DNA of 23,433 nucleotides from positions 1 to 23,433 of the IMG/VR virus record IMGVR_UViG_3300002514_000268. One strand, given 5' to 3'. The stretch comes from a virus. Under the pieces are notes generated by a model. The model was not told the DNA's origin. It ran no database searches and saw only the letters and a program-made list of their open reading frames with translations. A program made the position numbers and the translations under genes. Below, one piece after another: positions 1-6,494 of the stretch; position 1 is the first letter of the stretch; every line of letters starts with the position of its first letter.

Positions 1-608
1 TTCAATTGATTGAGAGCCAATAAGGTACTTTGACTATTAGCTAAAGGAATCGTTATCTTTTTCATAGCTTTAGACAAAAGACGCGCCTTATATCCGATAG
101 AAGACTGAGGATCAAAATCTTCATCTAACATCTTGCGAGTAGGGGTTTGGGCAACACTGTCCCAAATAAAAACGACGCCTTCATCCAGCTCTCCGATAAG
201 TTCCTCCATAGTTTCAAAAACATATTCAACAGACTTAGCTTGAACGTAAGCCACTCCCCCCAAATCACAACCTGCCTGCTCAAGAAAACCAGGACTGATA
301 GCAGACTCTGAATCGAAATAGACAACTTGAAATCCCATCTTTTGAGCGTTTGCTGCAATTTGAGCAGCCATAAAAGATTTACCTGAGCTTTCTAGCCCAG
401 CTAATTCTGTGACCTTACCAACAGGAATTCCAGCGTTGGTATTACCAATACAGATAATCTTATTGAGCCACGTTGAGCCAGTCGGAATCCACTGCTTCAC
501 TTCGGTTGGGTTATCTTTGGTCAAGTCATATGCCAAAGTTTCTCCAGCTTTCTTATTAATCAACTCGATTAATTTTGATGTGTTTAATCTACCATTTTTC
601 TTTGCCAT
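1..608 (-). CDS. uvsX: UvsX/RecA-like recombinase, C-terminus cut by window edge
   Basis: Strand-exchange ATPase of the RecA/UvsX family, which coats ssDNA and drives homologous recombination and recombination-dependent replication. About 202 residues are visible, reading MAKKNGRLNTSKLIELI at the start; the frame is still open at base 1. The Walker A loop GLESSGKS is at residues 71-78, YFDSE at 97-101, the Walker B strand VVFIWDS at 145-151, and the segment TLLALNQL near residue 195 matches the end of the RecA core just after the L2 region. The ATG at 608 follows AAGGAGAC with good spacing. It is separated from the upstream nuclease-like gene by a 62-base gap that holds a sigma70-like promoter, so it can be expressed independently of the cassette. 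A bacterial-type RecA is the alternative to a phage UvsX; phage context and the single-stranded-DNA-binding gene nearby favour UvsX. Confidence 0.9.
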   Translation of the reverse strand, partial: MAKKNGRLNTSKLIELINKKAGETLAYDLTKDNPTEVKQWIPTGSTWLNKIICIGNTNAGIPVGKVTELAGLESSGKSFMAAQIAANAQKMGFQVVYFDSESAISPGFLEQAGCDLGGVAYVQAKSVEYVFETMEELIGELDEGVVFIWDSVAQTPTRKMLDEDFDPQSSIGYKARLLSKAMKKITIPLANSQSTLLALNQL

Positions 609-630
609 GAAGTCTCCTTATAACTTCTAT

Positions 631-658
631 AATATAATAACGTTGTCTTGGATGTCAA
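631..658 (-). promoter_or_regulatory. sigma70-like promoter for uvsX
   Basis: On the minus strand a perfect TTGACA (653-658) is followed after 16 bases by TATATT (631-636); the overlapping TATTAT gives 18-base spacing. It lies between the stop of the nuclease-like gene (671) and the uvsX start (608). It implies host-polymerase (early) transcription of uvsX. Confidence 0.6.
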
Positions 659-670
659 GAAATTCTTATT

Positions 671-1417
671 CTAGAAATAAATTTTCTTCATTGCTGTACC
701 AAAATCTGTTTCCTTCGTGTCTATAAACTTGCCTCGGAGTGCTAACGTATACGAGTATTTATTTTTACTATGATATTTTATTCTAAAAACGACATAGCTC
801 TCTCGCAGCGCTTCCGATAGTGAGGGTAATATATTATCCGACAAAGAATAAATATCATCACCAAGAATAATAAAATTGTCACCTTTTTCACTGTAATAAC
901 GCTGAATTAAATCTTTAGATACCGGAATCGTAGTAATATTTCCACTTAAGCTCTTTTCTCTGGGGCGTCCCACGTAAGATTCCCAAAACATTGCTGCAGA
1001 ATCAGATGTTAACCGTGGTCCCTCCGGGAACGGAACAATTTTTGGACTAACTTCACTGTCTAGTGTGCTTTCTACTTCTTGAAAAATAGCTTTAACCACA
1101 TCATTATCTAATCCTGTTGCTTGAGTCCAGCCGGTACTTAAATCATACGAAACCCTGAACTGTCCAAAATCTACTCTTGTTCCTTTGCTAGTTTTAACCT
1201 CATAAGTATGAACTATGTTGCCATTATAATCTTTAACTTCAACATCGCTTCCCTTACCAGCACCGCCTGTGGCTGATGCTGTGTACTCAAGCGAATTATT
1301 CTCGAAAAATGAATTCATCGCCGCAGCAATTGTAGATTCGTATTTTATACCCTTTACGGCGACATTTATTTCCTTTAAATATTTTCGCCAATTCTTTAAT
1401 ATCGGTTTCATATTCAT
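671..1417 (-). CDS. PD-(D/E)XK-like nuclease candidate, third gene of the ParB-methylase cassette
   Basis: A 248-residue protein that I do not recognise by name. The segment at residues 51-92 reads like a PD-(D/E)XK nuclease core: a glycine-rich turn, GSDVEV (Asp58), then a strand with YEVKTS (Glu73, Lys75), and a later Gln86 in VDFGQFRVSYD. Glu27 in an N-terminal helix could be a further metal ligand. These patterns are seen; cleavage activity is inference. The start chosen is the ATG at 1417, whose A is the last base of the methylase stop (TAATG). A longer open frame up to 1507 exists, but it only reads through the methylase gene out of frame. Being coupled behind a DNA methyltransferase suggests the restriction half of a restriction-modification pair. 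Similar ExK-plus-FGQ proteins may also occur in marine phages without any methylase, so a repair or unknown nuclease role is possible. Confidence 0.6.
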   Translation of the reverse strand: MNMKPILKNWRKYLKEINVAVKGIKYESTIAAAMNSFFENNSLEYTASATGGAGKGSDVEVKDYNGNIVHTYEVKTSKGTRVDFGQFRVSYDLSTGWTQATGLDNDVVKAIFQEVESTLDSEVSPKIVPFPEGPRLTSDSAAMFWESYVGRPREKSLSGNITTIPVSKDLIQRYYSEKGDNFIILGDDIYSLSDNILPSLSEALRESYVVFRIKYHSKNKYSYTLALRGKFIDTKETDFGTAMKKIYF

Positions 1418-2304
1418 TACCCTATAATTAGTATTTCTGAACTCTTGCCCATTTCTTTCTTTTCTTTTATTTCTTTTGATTGAACGTTTTTCATCCCATA
1501 AGACCACTTTCCGCTCATGTCAATTATGTCAAAGTCCTTGTACATCTCTTCTATGGTTGCTACATCTCCACTATAAGATAATACCCATTTGCTCCTCTCT
1601 TTCAACAACTCAAAAAGTCCCTCGTGATCAAAGTCTTTGTGTTTATTTCCTTTATCTCCATACAATTTTTCACGTTCTCTTTCAGAGAGCATGTATGGAG
1701 GATCTAAGTATAAGAACGCATTTGGATGTGTCAAGATAGAATCTTTAAAATCTGCATGTTCAACAACCAAATTTGGCTCTTTAAAGTCCCTTATCCTCTC
1801 AATAGAAGAATCAGTGAATCTGGCATACGATGCTTTCTTAGACCAGCCTCCACTGAATGTGGCACCTGAAAAGCTGCTGCGATTAATAGCATAAAAATTA
1901 GCAGCGTTCTTCAGAGAAAACGTTGTTTGACCTCGCAACTCGTCTCGGAGTTTTTTAAATTTCTTCTTTGGAAGTCCTCTTTCGTAGCGGCGTTTCACTA
2001 CCAGCTCGCCATTCTTATTCTCTTCTTCTATTTCTTCTATCAGAGGATAAGCTTCGTCCTCTTTTCTTAGTTTATCGGCTTCATCTGCTAGCTCTTCGGG
2101 AGATTCTAGAAGAGCCTTCCAAAACCAAATAAGAGGTTCAAAGTCGTCGTAACCGTACACCTTTGTTCCTCTTGCAGCGATGGCCAACTCAAGAGAGCCA
2201 CCCCCCAGAAAGGGGGCGCAAAGCTCCCCACAATCTGGGATATGGGGCAAAATATGCTTTACAGCACGAGTTTTGCCACCAGGGTAGCGTAATGGAGACC
2301 TCAT
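1417..2304 (-). CDS. D12-class (Dam-like) N6-adenine DNA methyltransferase
   Basis: Transfers a methyl group from S-adenosylmethionine to the N6 of adenine in a short DNA site. The 295-residue protein has the D12-class motifs in order: LRYPGGK at residues 5-11 (motif X), APFLGGGSLE at 30-39 (motif I, cofactor loop), NRSSFSGATFSGG at 141-153, and LDPPYML at 200-206 (catalytic motif IV, DPPY). Length fits the Dam/D12 family (about 260-300 aa). The start ATG at 2304 shares one base with the stop of the ParB-domain gene (TAATG), and the stop shares one base with the start of the nuclease-like gene, so all three genes look translationally coupled. The target sequence cannot be read from the protein; GATC is only one possibility. 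A role in protecting phage DNA from host restriction, or from the linked nuclease, is inferred. Confidence 0.92.
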   Translation of the reverse strand: MRSPLRYPGGKTRAVKHILPHIPDCGELCAPFLGGGSLELAIAARGTKVYGYDDFEPLIWFWKALLESPEELADEADKLRKEDEAYPLIEEIEEENKNGELVVKRRYERGLPKKKFKKLRDELRGQTTFSLKNAANFYAINRSSFSGATFSGGWSKKASYARFTDSSIERIRDFKEPNLVVEHADFKDSILTHPNAFLYLDPPYMLSEREREKLYGDKGNKHKDFDHEGLFELLKERSKWVLSYSGDVATIEEMYKDFDIIDMSGKWSYGMKNVQSKEIKEKKEMGKSSEILIIG

Positions 2305-3395
2305 TAGTACTTATTAACCGGGACCAAGTTATAGCCATTGATAGGGTGAGCCTGGATAATCTGAGGTAATGCGCCTTCGAAAATAAAGGGTCGTACCGTG
2401 GGGATTGTGAGAGAAATTCCTGCCGGCAACTGACTCTTAACTACTTCCCAGGCATCAACATATAAATTCTCTATATGTTGCATAGACTTCTTGAGTCCAG
2501 CGCGGGCTAGCACCGAATCATCATCAGTGGTGTAAAAGATCAATCTCACAGGTGCGCGATTGTTCTTCAGAGCATCACGGACATGTCGCCATGCGCGTTC
2601 AGCATAGGTCTCCCCACTGTTGTCAGACGTATTGACCAGAACGTAGGAGCCTTTGGTTAGCCCGAGACTTGTCAAAATCCATTTCTCCGCTTCTGCCTTC
2701 GTCATATGCCAGATCAACCCTTGACCCTGGCGGCTTCGACTTAAAATTGCGTTACGGATTTTTGTAACCATCCCGTTGATCTGGTTGTCATACGAGCGGT
2801 TAATATCAACGTCATGATAGAGCCAATCATCAACAGCTGTCTCGGTGTTCGCAAGCACACCCTTTTGAATCAGTTCAACACCTGACGCGACGAAATTACC
2901 AAAAGTAGAATTGTATTGTGGCTTCTTCTGGTTAGCTCGCAGCCCGTTTGTTATAGTATTGCGCAAACCTGTTTTGGTGCGAGTGTATATTGCAACGGGC
3001 ATCCATTTTTCTCCGTTCTTTTGCGCTGCGGCGATGCGAGTACGACCTTCTATCGGCTCTCCATTGGTACAGATACACGGAGGAAATTCCGTCATATCAT
3101 AACCATTCAGCCTGAAAGCGACTTGAAAGCTCTCACGACGGGATTGATAATCTTTATCGTCTCGGATACCAATGTTCTTCCAGTTGGAAGAATTGAAATC
3201 AATTGATTGCAATTCTAGCCATTCGAAATGTGAAAACGTCGCGTCTTGAAATTTCATTTGGCAGGGGGGAAGTTGATTGAGATCAATCGTTCCTTTATTA
3301 TTGAAGCCCTTTCGAACTCTCACATTGCTCTTAGCCTTCTTAGCCTTCTTACCACTGGTAGTAGCGCCAGTATTCGCTTTCTTAAGAATCTCCAT
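2304..3395 (-). CDS. ParB/Srx-fold domain protein linked to the DNA methylase
   Basis: A 363-residue protein. Residues 1-30 are basic and Lys/Ala-rich, probably disordered. Residues 105-140 contain a ParB-like box (GEPIEGRTRIAAAQKNGE, then WMPVAIY), matching the pattern of an acidic residue and Arg before an Ala-rich helix and a following strand in the ParB/sulfiredoxin fold. In chromosome-partition ParB this box binds and hydrolyses CTP; phage relatives next to DNA methylases have no settled role. The remaining 220 residues, with EKWILTSLGLTKGSYVL and PVRLIFYTTDDDSVLARAG, match nothing I recognise. The start at 3395 follows AAGGAGAAG at good spacing. It is the first gene of the cassette, directly behind its promoter, so it could be a regulator as well as a DNA-site recogniser. 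Base composition looks somewhat more GC-rich than its neighbours. Confidence 0.7.
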   Translation of the reverse strand: MEILKKANTGATTSGKKAKKAKSNVRVRKGFNNKGTIDLNQLPPCQMKFQDATFSHFEWLELQSIDFNSSNWKNIGIRDDKDYQSRRESFQVAFRLNGYDMTEFPPCICTNGEPIEGRTRIAAAQKNGEKWMPVAIYTRTKTGLRNTITNGLRANQKKPQYNSTFGNFVASGVELIQKGVLANTETAVDDWLYHDVDINRSYDNQINGMVTKIRNAILSRSRQGQGLIWHMTKAEAEKWILTSLGLTKGSYVLVNTSDNSGETYAERAWRHVRDALKNNRAPVRLIFYTTDDDSVLARAGLKKSMQHIENLYVDAWEVVKSQLPAGISLTIPTVRPFIFEGALPQIIQAHPINGYNLVPVNKY

Positions 3396-3511
3396 TATAC
3401 TTCTCCTTTGGCCATAGCCATTTCATGGAAGGTGCGTTTGCCGTAGCACGTGCACCTTTATTCTAAATGTGATCTTTTTTTAACCCTCGACCACTATCGG
3501 GTATTATCTAT

Positions 3512-3539
3512 ATTATACCAACATTTTCGAAAATGTAAA
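3512..3539 (-). promoter_or_regulatory. sigma70-like promoter with 16-bp palindrome, upstream of the ParB-methylase-nuclease cassette
   Basis: On the minus strand TTTACA (3534-3539) and TATAAT (3512-3517) are 16 bases apart. The spacer carries a perfect 16-bp inverted repeat, ACATTTTCGAAAATGT (3521-3536), which also overlaps the -35 box. A repressor bound there would block polymerase, so it is a candidate operator. The predicted transcript has a leader of roughly 110 bases before the start codon at 3395, with no open frame I would call. Confidence 0.65.
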
Positions 3540-3560
3540 ATATTTTTTTTAATTATTTTT

Positions 3561-3593
3561 AAAAAAATTGAGGCACCTGTAAACCCGTGCCTC
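3561..3593 (-). terminator. Rho-independent terminator after the ssDNA-binding protein gene
   Basis: Minus-strand hairpin GAGGCAC/GTGCCTC (3587-3593 with 3570-3576, loop of 10 bases) followed by AATTTTTTT (3561-3569). It starts about 20 bases after the stop codon of the ssDNA-binding protein gene and separates that gene from the cassette promoter. The gene-free interval 3396-3613 holds this terminator, the cassette promoter and its leader; I see nothing else in it. Confidence 0.8.
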
Positions 3594-3613
3594 CCTGCGG
3601 TTGAGGGTATCAG

Positions 3614-4360
3614 TTACCCGTTCAGAAGCTCGCTGAATGCCTTATCGACATCAGATCCTTCTGTTTTGGCAACGTAGCGCTCCGACTCCTTCGAAACCCC
3701 TTCGGCATCTTCTTGAGTAAGCAAAAACTCGTCCAACATTGATTGAACATCTTGAGGAGTCTTGCGATCAAAAAGCTCCGAAATCTCTGGAATTGAATCA
3801 AGCCACTCATGGGTTTGATTCTCGTCCTTAGAAAGAAGGCTCGTCTTGCGACGTGGCGTAATGGAAGTCTGTGGGAATTGAGCCCCTACTGGTTTGCCAT
3901 ATTGAATGACCAAATCAGTTCCTTCAGATGGGTCAGTAATATCCCCATACTCAGGGTTTAATACTAGGTTTAACAGCTCTTTATAAGCCATCTTACCATA
4001 ACCCCAAATCTTGACACCTTCGTCTTCCTTACCACGTATAATGACGGGTGTGAAGAAGCGCTGACGTGCTCCAAGCTTCTTGGCCAAACGAATGTTATCA
4101 TCACCACCTTCGCGATATAAATTGCGAACAAGGCTATCCAACGCATCATCCTCTCCAAAATTTCTCTTGGGACTCAGAAAACCAGGATTTTCCCCTACAT
4201 TATAGTGGAACCAAAATTCCTTGAAGGGATCACCATCTGACGTTGGTAGAAGTCGAATGACAGTTTCGCCATCATCTGGACGCCAGAAGGCGTTCTTCTT
4301 CCCACCACGGTTTTCAACCGAATCTAACTTTTCACGCATTTTATCTAAATCAATACCCAT
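3614..4360 (-). CDS. 32: gp32-like single-stranded DNA-binding protein
   Basis: Coats ssDNA during replication and recombination and recruits partner proteins through an acidic tail. The 248-residue protein has the gp32-type opening of the OB-fold core, with AFWRPDDGETVIRLLP at residues 24-39, then aromatic-rich strands (EFWFHYNVGE, RFFTPVIIRG, VKIWGYGKMAYKELL). A linker follows, and then an acidic C-terminal tail ending DKAFSELLNG. T4 gp32 is 301 aa, so this is shorter. It contains no cysteine at all, so the zinc site of T4 gp32 is absent. The ATG at 4360 follows AAAAAGGAGAATTATA. It lies between the tubulin-like gene and a terminator and has its own sigma70-like promoter, consistent with high, separate expression. 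Confidence 0.85.
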   Translation of the reverse strand: MGIDLDKMREKLDSVENRGGKKNAFWRPDDGETVIRLLPTSDGDPFKEFWFHYNVGENPGFLSPKRNFGEDDALDSLVRNLYREGGDDNIRLAKKLGARQRFFTPVIIRGKEDEGVKIWGYGKMAYKELLNLVLNPEYGDITDPSEGTDLVIQYGKPVGAQFPQTSITPRRKTSLLSKDENQTHEWLDSIPEISELFDRKTPQDVQSMLDEFLLTQEDAEGVSKESERYVAKTEGSDVDKAFSELLNG

Positions 4361-4418
4361 TATAATTCTCCTTTTTAGGTATAGTCAATTCGAATAATCT
4401 CTCGAACTGCTAAACAAT

Positions 4419-4447
4419 ACTATAGTATCAAATACCCTCATTGTCAA
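4419..4447 (-). promoter_or_regulatory. sigma70-like promoter for the ssDNA-binding protein gene
   Basis: Minus-strand TTGACA (4442-4447) lies 17 bases before TATAGT (4419-4424). The -35 box sits inside the last codons of the tubulin-like gene and the -10 just after its stop. The -10 region overlaps the 12-bp palindrome ATACTATAGTAT (4418-4429). Confidence 0.6.
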
Positions 4448-5291
4448 GAGAAAAATCATATTTTTCTTCTTGGATCAAAGAAGCAAAATGAACTGAATAG
4501 ATATAGTCCTGACCATAGTCGTTCTGAAAAATAGAGTAAGAAACTCTTGTTTTGCCATCTAACCTCGAACGAATTTCACTTTTAATGCGAGATAAAAGCT
4601 TCGTATCGTTTTCAAGATTTTCTGCGTGTATGGAATAGTAATAATGTTTTTCGCGGGGGAACTGAAGGTCATATAAAAGATTCTCATTTCCTTTCTCATC
4701 TACAAATCCCAACGTTGCAATTCTGGCAATCTCTAAGGGTTCCGATAGAGTCTGCATTATCGGCTCGATGTTAGTGAAAACATTATACATATGATATGTT
4801 GAACTAATTAAATCGTTGATTTTATCATAAAAATTTCTGATGGTCAAATCCCCAATTAATTTTTCGCAATTGTCATTAGAAACAATGAACATATTTTTAA
4901 TCAACACACTCCTAGTATACTGCTGAAGAACATGAAATGTAAGACGCTCTTGTTTCTGTCTCAAATCAGATAATAGATCAACATCTGGTTTTATATATAC
5001 GAGATCGATATCTTTGGACTTGATTTGTTCTAGGAGCCTCAAAATAGCTCCCGATATGGCACCCGAGCCACCAACAAAAACAGCGTAAGGGGGCTTTGTT
5101 CGTTCTAGAAATTCTTGAACATTGGGAAAGCTTTCCTCATAAGCCTGATGAGAATTCTGAGCCTCGACGAGAAAAGAATGCTTATGTGGATGTTTTTCGG
5201 TATCGATAAGATAAACACTATACTGCGGATAAAATAAGAATTTTTCCGCTACGGCACAGCCGCCGCCGCCTAATCCAATTATCGTCGACAT
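4428..5291 (-). CDS. Divergent tubulin/FtsZ-superfamily protein
   Basis: A 287-residue protein whose N-terminal half follows the FtsZ loop order. IIGLGGGGCAVAEKF (residues 4-18) matches the T1 glycine loop and YLIDTEKH (27-34) matches T2. VFVGGSGAISGAIL (71-84) sits where the T4 signature GGGTGTG belongs, VYIKPDVDL (98-106) matches T5 (TKPF in FtsZ), and VSNDNCEKLI (137-146) matches T6 (PND). NVFTNIEPIMQTL (170-182) sits where the catalytic T7 loop (NxDxxD) belongs. In FtsZ and phage PhuZ/TubZ this fold binds GTP and forms filaments. The T4 and T7 motifs are degenerate here, so nucleotide hydrolysis is uncertain. The start ATG at 5291 follows AGAGGGTGGA and overlaps the end of the polymerase gene by 13 bases. 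A filament for positioning replicating phage DNA is inference; another Rossmann-type fold is the alternative. Confidence 0.6.
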   Translation of the reverse strand: MSTIIGLGGGGCAVAEKFLFYPQYSVYLIDTEKHPHKHSFLVEAQNSHQAYEESFPNVQEFLERTKPPYAVFVGGSGAISGAILRLLEQIKSKDIDLVYIKPDVDLLSDLRQKQERLTFHVLQQYTRSVLIKNMFIVSNDNCEKLIGDLTIRNFYDKINDLISSTYHMYNVFTNIEPIMQTLSEPLEIARIATLGFVDEKGNENLLYDLQFPREKHYYYSIHAENLENDTKLLSRIKSEIRSRLDGKTRVSYSIFQNDYGQDYIYSVHFASLIQEEKYDFSLDNEGI

Positions 5292-6481
5292 TCCACCCTC
5301 TTCATATTTCCGTAATCTTTTCCCATTGAAACGTTAACTTTGTATTCCCCGAATTCAGTATCTGAAAATGTTTTGATGATATCATTTAATAATGGCTGCT
5401 GTTCCTTACTAATATCTAAAACGATGCTATCGTGTATGATATAAGAGATACAAGATTCTGTATTCTTTAGAAGTTCTCTTATTTTTAGAGTCTGTCTTAA
5501 AACAATATCGCTTGTTGTACTTTGTATCAAATAATTAAAAGCCTTTCTATCATCTACTTCAATAATCCTTTTAAAAGGCGTAGTTAATTCGAAGCAATAA
5601 TACTTTTGTAGTATTCTATCACGATCAAAGAGAGAATTCAACCCTTTATTTTTAGCATTGGGATTATAGAGCCAAGCAAATACTTTTTCTTTGACCTCAC
5701 GTCTCTCATATTTGTTTTTATATATCTCAGCATTAATCCAGGAATGAATATCAACGTCAGGTTGTTCCTTTTCGGCAAGAGCCAACACCGTGCGTAATTC
5801 GGCTGAATTGTAATCCAGCTCAACCAATAGATCGTTTGTTGGCTTGATAATTGAGCGATTCGCCTTGTCTAGAGTTAACATCGGAAAAGAGTTCGGATTG
5901 GTAGAAAGACGACCGGTTACGGTACCATACTGATTATAGGAAATCTTAGTTTTATTTTTATCCTTAACTTTGAGAAGAGAAGATATCTTCTTGCTTGTCT
6001 TACTGAGATTACTCCAATCAATATTCAGATCTCTATTTTTTATTTCCTCAATCAAAAAAGATAAATTCTTTTGAAACTCATAATCATAGGGTTTTTTTGT
6101 TTTAGTTGTATGGGCACAGATAATATTTTCGGCGTCACACCAGTCTCTGATAAATTTAAGAGGGATAGTGTCATAAAAACACAGATCTTGTTCGTCTAAT
6201 TTTGCTTCTCTAAAGGATATATAAAATGAACGAAGTCGCGAAATTAAAGATGAAAAATACTCTTTATATTCGTCCGGACAACCCTCTAACAAAGTTTGGC
6301 CTCCGGACCAAATATAAGCATAGTCATATTTTTGAGGAGATTCAATATGAGAATTGTATCTCCAAGTTATACCATCTAATATATCAAGATTATCCTTGAA
6401 TGTCTCTTCATGGTAAAATTTACTTTTACATTTCTCTTTAAAATCAATTACTTGAAATAGATGTGAACTTTCTCTCGACAT
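5279..6481 (-). CDS. Family A DNA polymerase, polymerase domain only
   Basis: Template-directed DNA synthesis at the phage replication fork. From the ATG at 6481 the protein has 400 residues. The PolA motifs appear in order: TGRLSTNPNSFPML at 189-202; motif A, ELDYNSAELR at 221-230 with catalytic Asp223; and motif B with Arg260, Lys264, Phe268 and Tyr272 at the exact spacing of the O helix. FNYLIQSTTSDIVL at 315-328 and motif C, IIHDSIVLD at 348-356 with His350 and Asp351, follow. Ser352 replaces the usual Glu after HD. The first 180 residues show no 3'-5' exonuclease motifs, so proofreading must come from another gene or be absent. Phe268 at the O-helix position is the Pol I-type residue. 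An open frame extends upstream to 6610, but that part overlaps the previous gene; the ATG 13 bases past that gene's stop is preferred despite a weak ribosome site. Its end overlaps the tubulin-like gene. Confidence 0.88.
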   Translation of the reverse strand: MSRESSHLFQVIDFKEKCKSKFYHEETFKDNLDILDGITWRYNSHIESPQKYDYAYIWSGGQTLLEGCPDEYKEYFSSLISRLRSFYISFREAKLDEQDLCFYDTIPLKFIRDWCDAENIICAHTTKTKKPYDYEFQKNLSFLIEEIKNRDLNIDWSNLSKTSKKISSLLKVKDKNKTKISYNQYGTVTGRLSTNPNSFPMLTLDKANRSIIKPTNDLLVELDYNSAELRTVLALAEKEQPDVDIHSWINAEIYKNKYERREVKEKVFAWLYNPNAKNKGLNSLFDRDRILQKYYCFELTTPFKRIIEVDDRKAFNYLIQSTTSDIVLRQTLKIRELLKNTESCISYIIHDSIVLDISKEQQPLLNDIIKTFSDTEFGEYKVNVSMGKDYGNMKRVECRR

Positions 6482-6494
6482 TAAAACCCAAATT

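Noticed and set aside
125-358. 77-codon minus-strand frame inside the recombinase gene
   Set aside because: Out of frame with the clear RecA/UvsX reading frame that runs from 608 to the window edge.
1418-1507. N-terminal extension of the nuclease-like gene (start at 1507)
   Set aside because: The extra 30 residues are Arg/Lys/Asn-rich read-through of the methylase gene in another frame; the TAATG start at 1417 is better.
1417-2304. Assigning GATC as the methylase target
   Set aside because: D12-class enzymes have varied targets, and GATC sites are common in the window, so neither the protein nor site depletion supports a specific call.
3331-3353. Short direct repeat TTAGCCTTC in the ParB-domain gene
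   Set aside because: It encodes a Lys/Ala repeat in a low-complexity start region; no separate element is needed to explain it.
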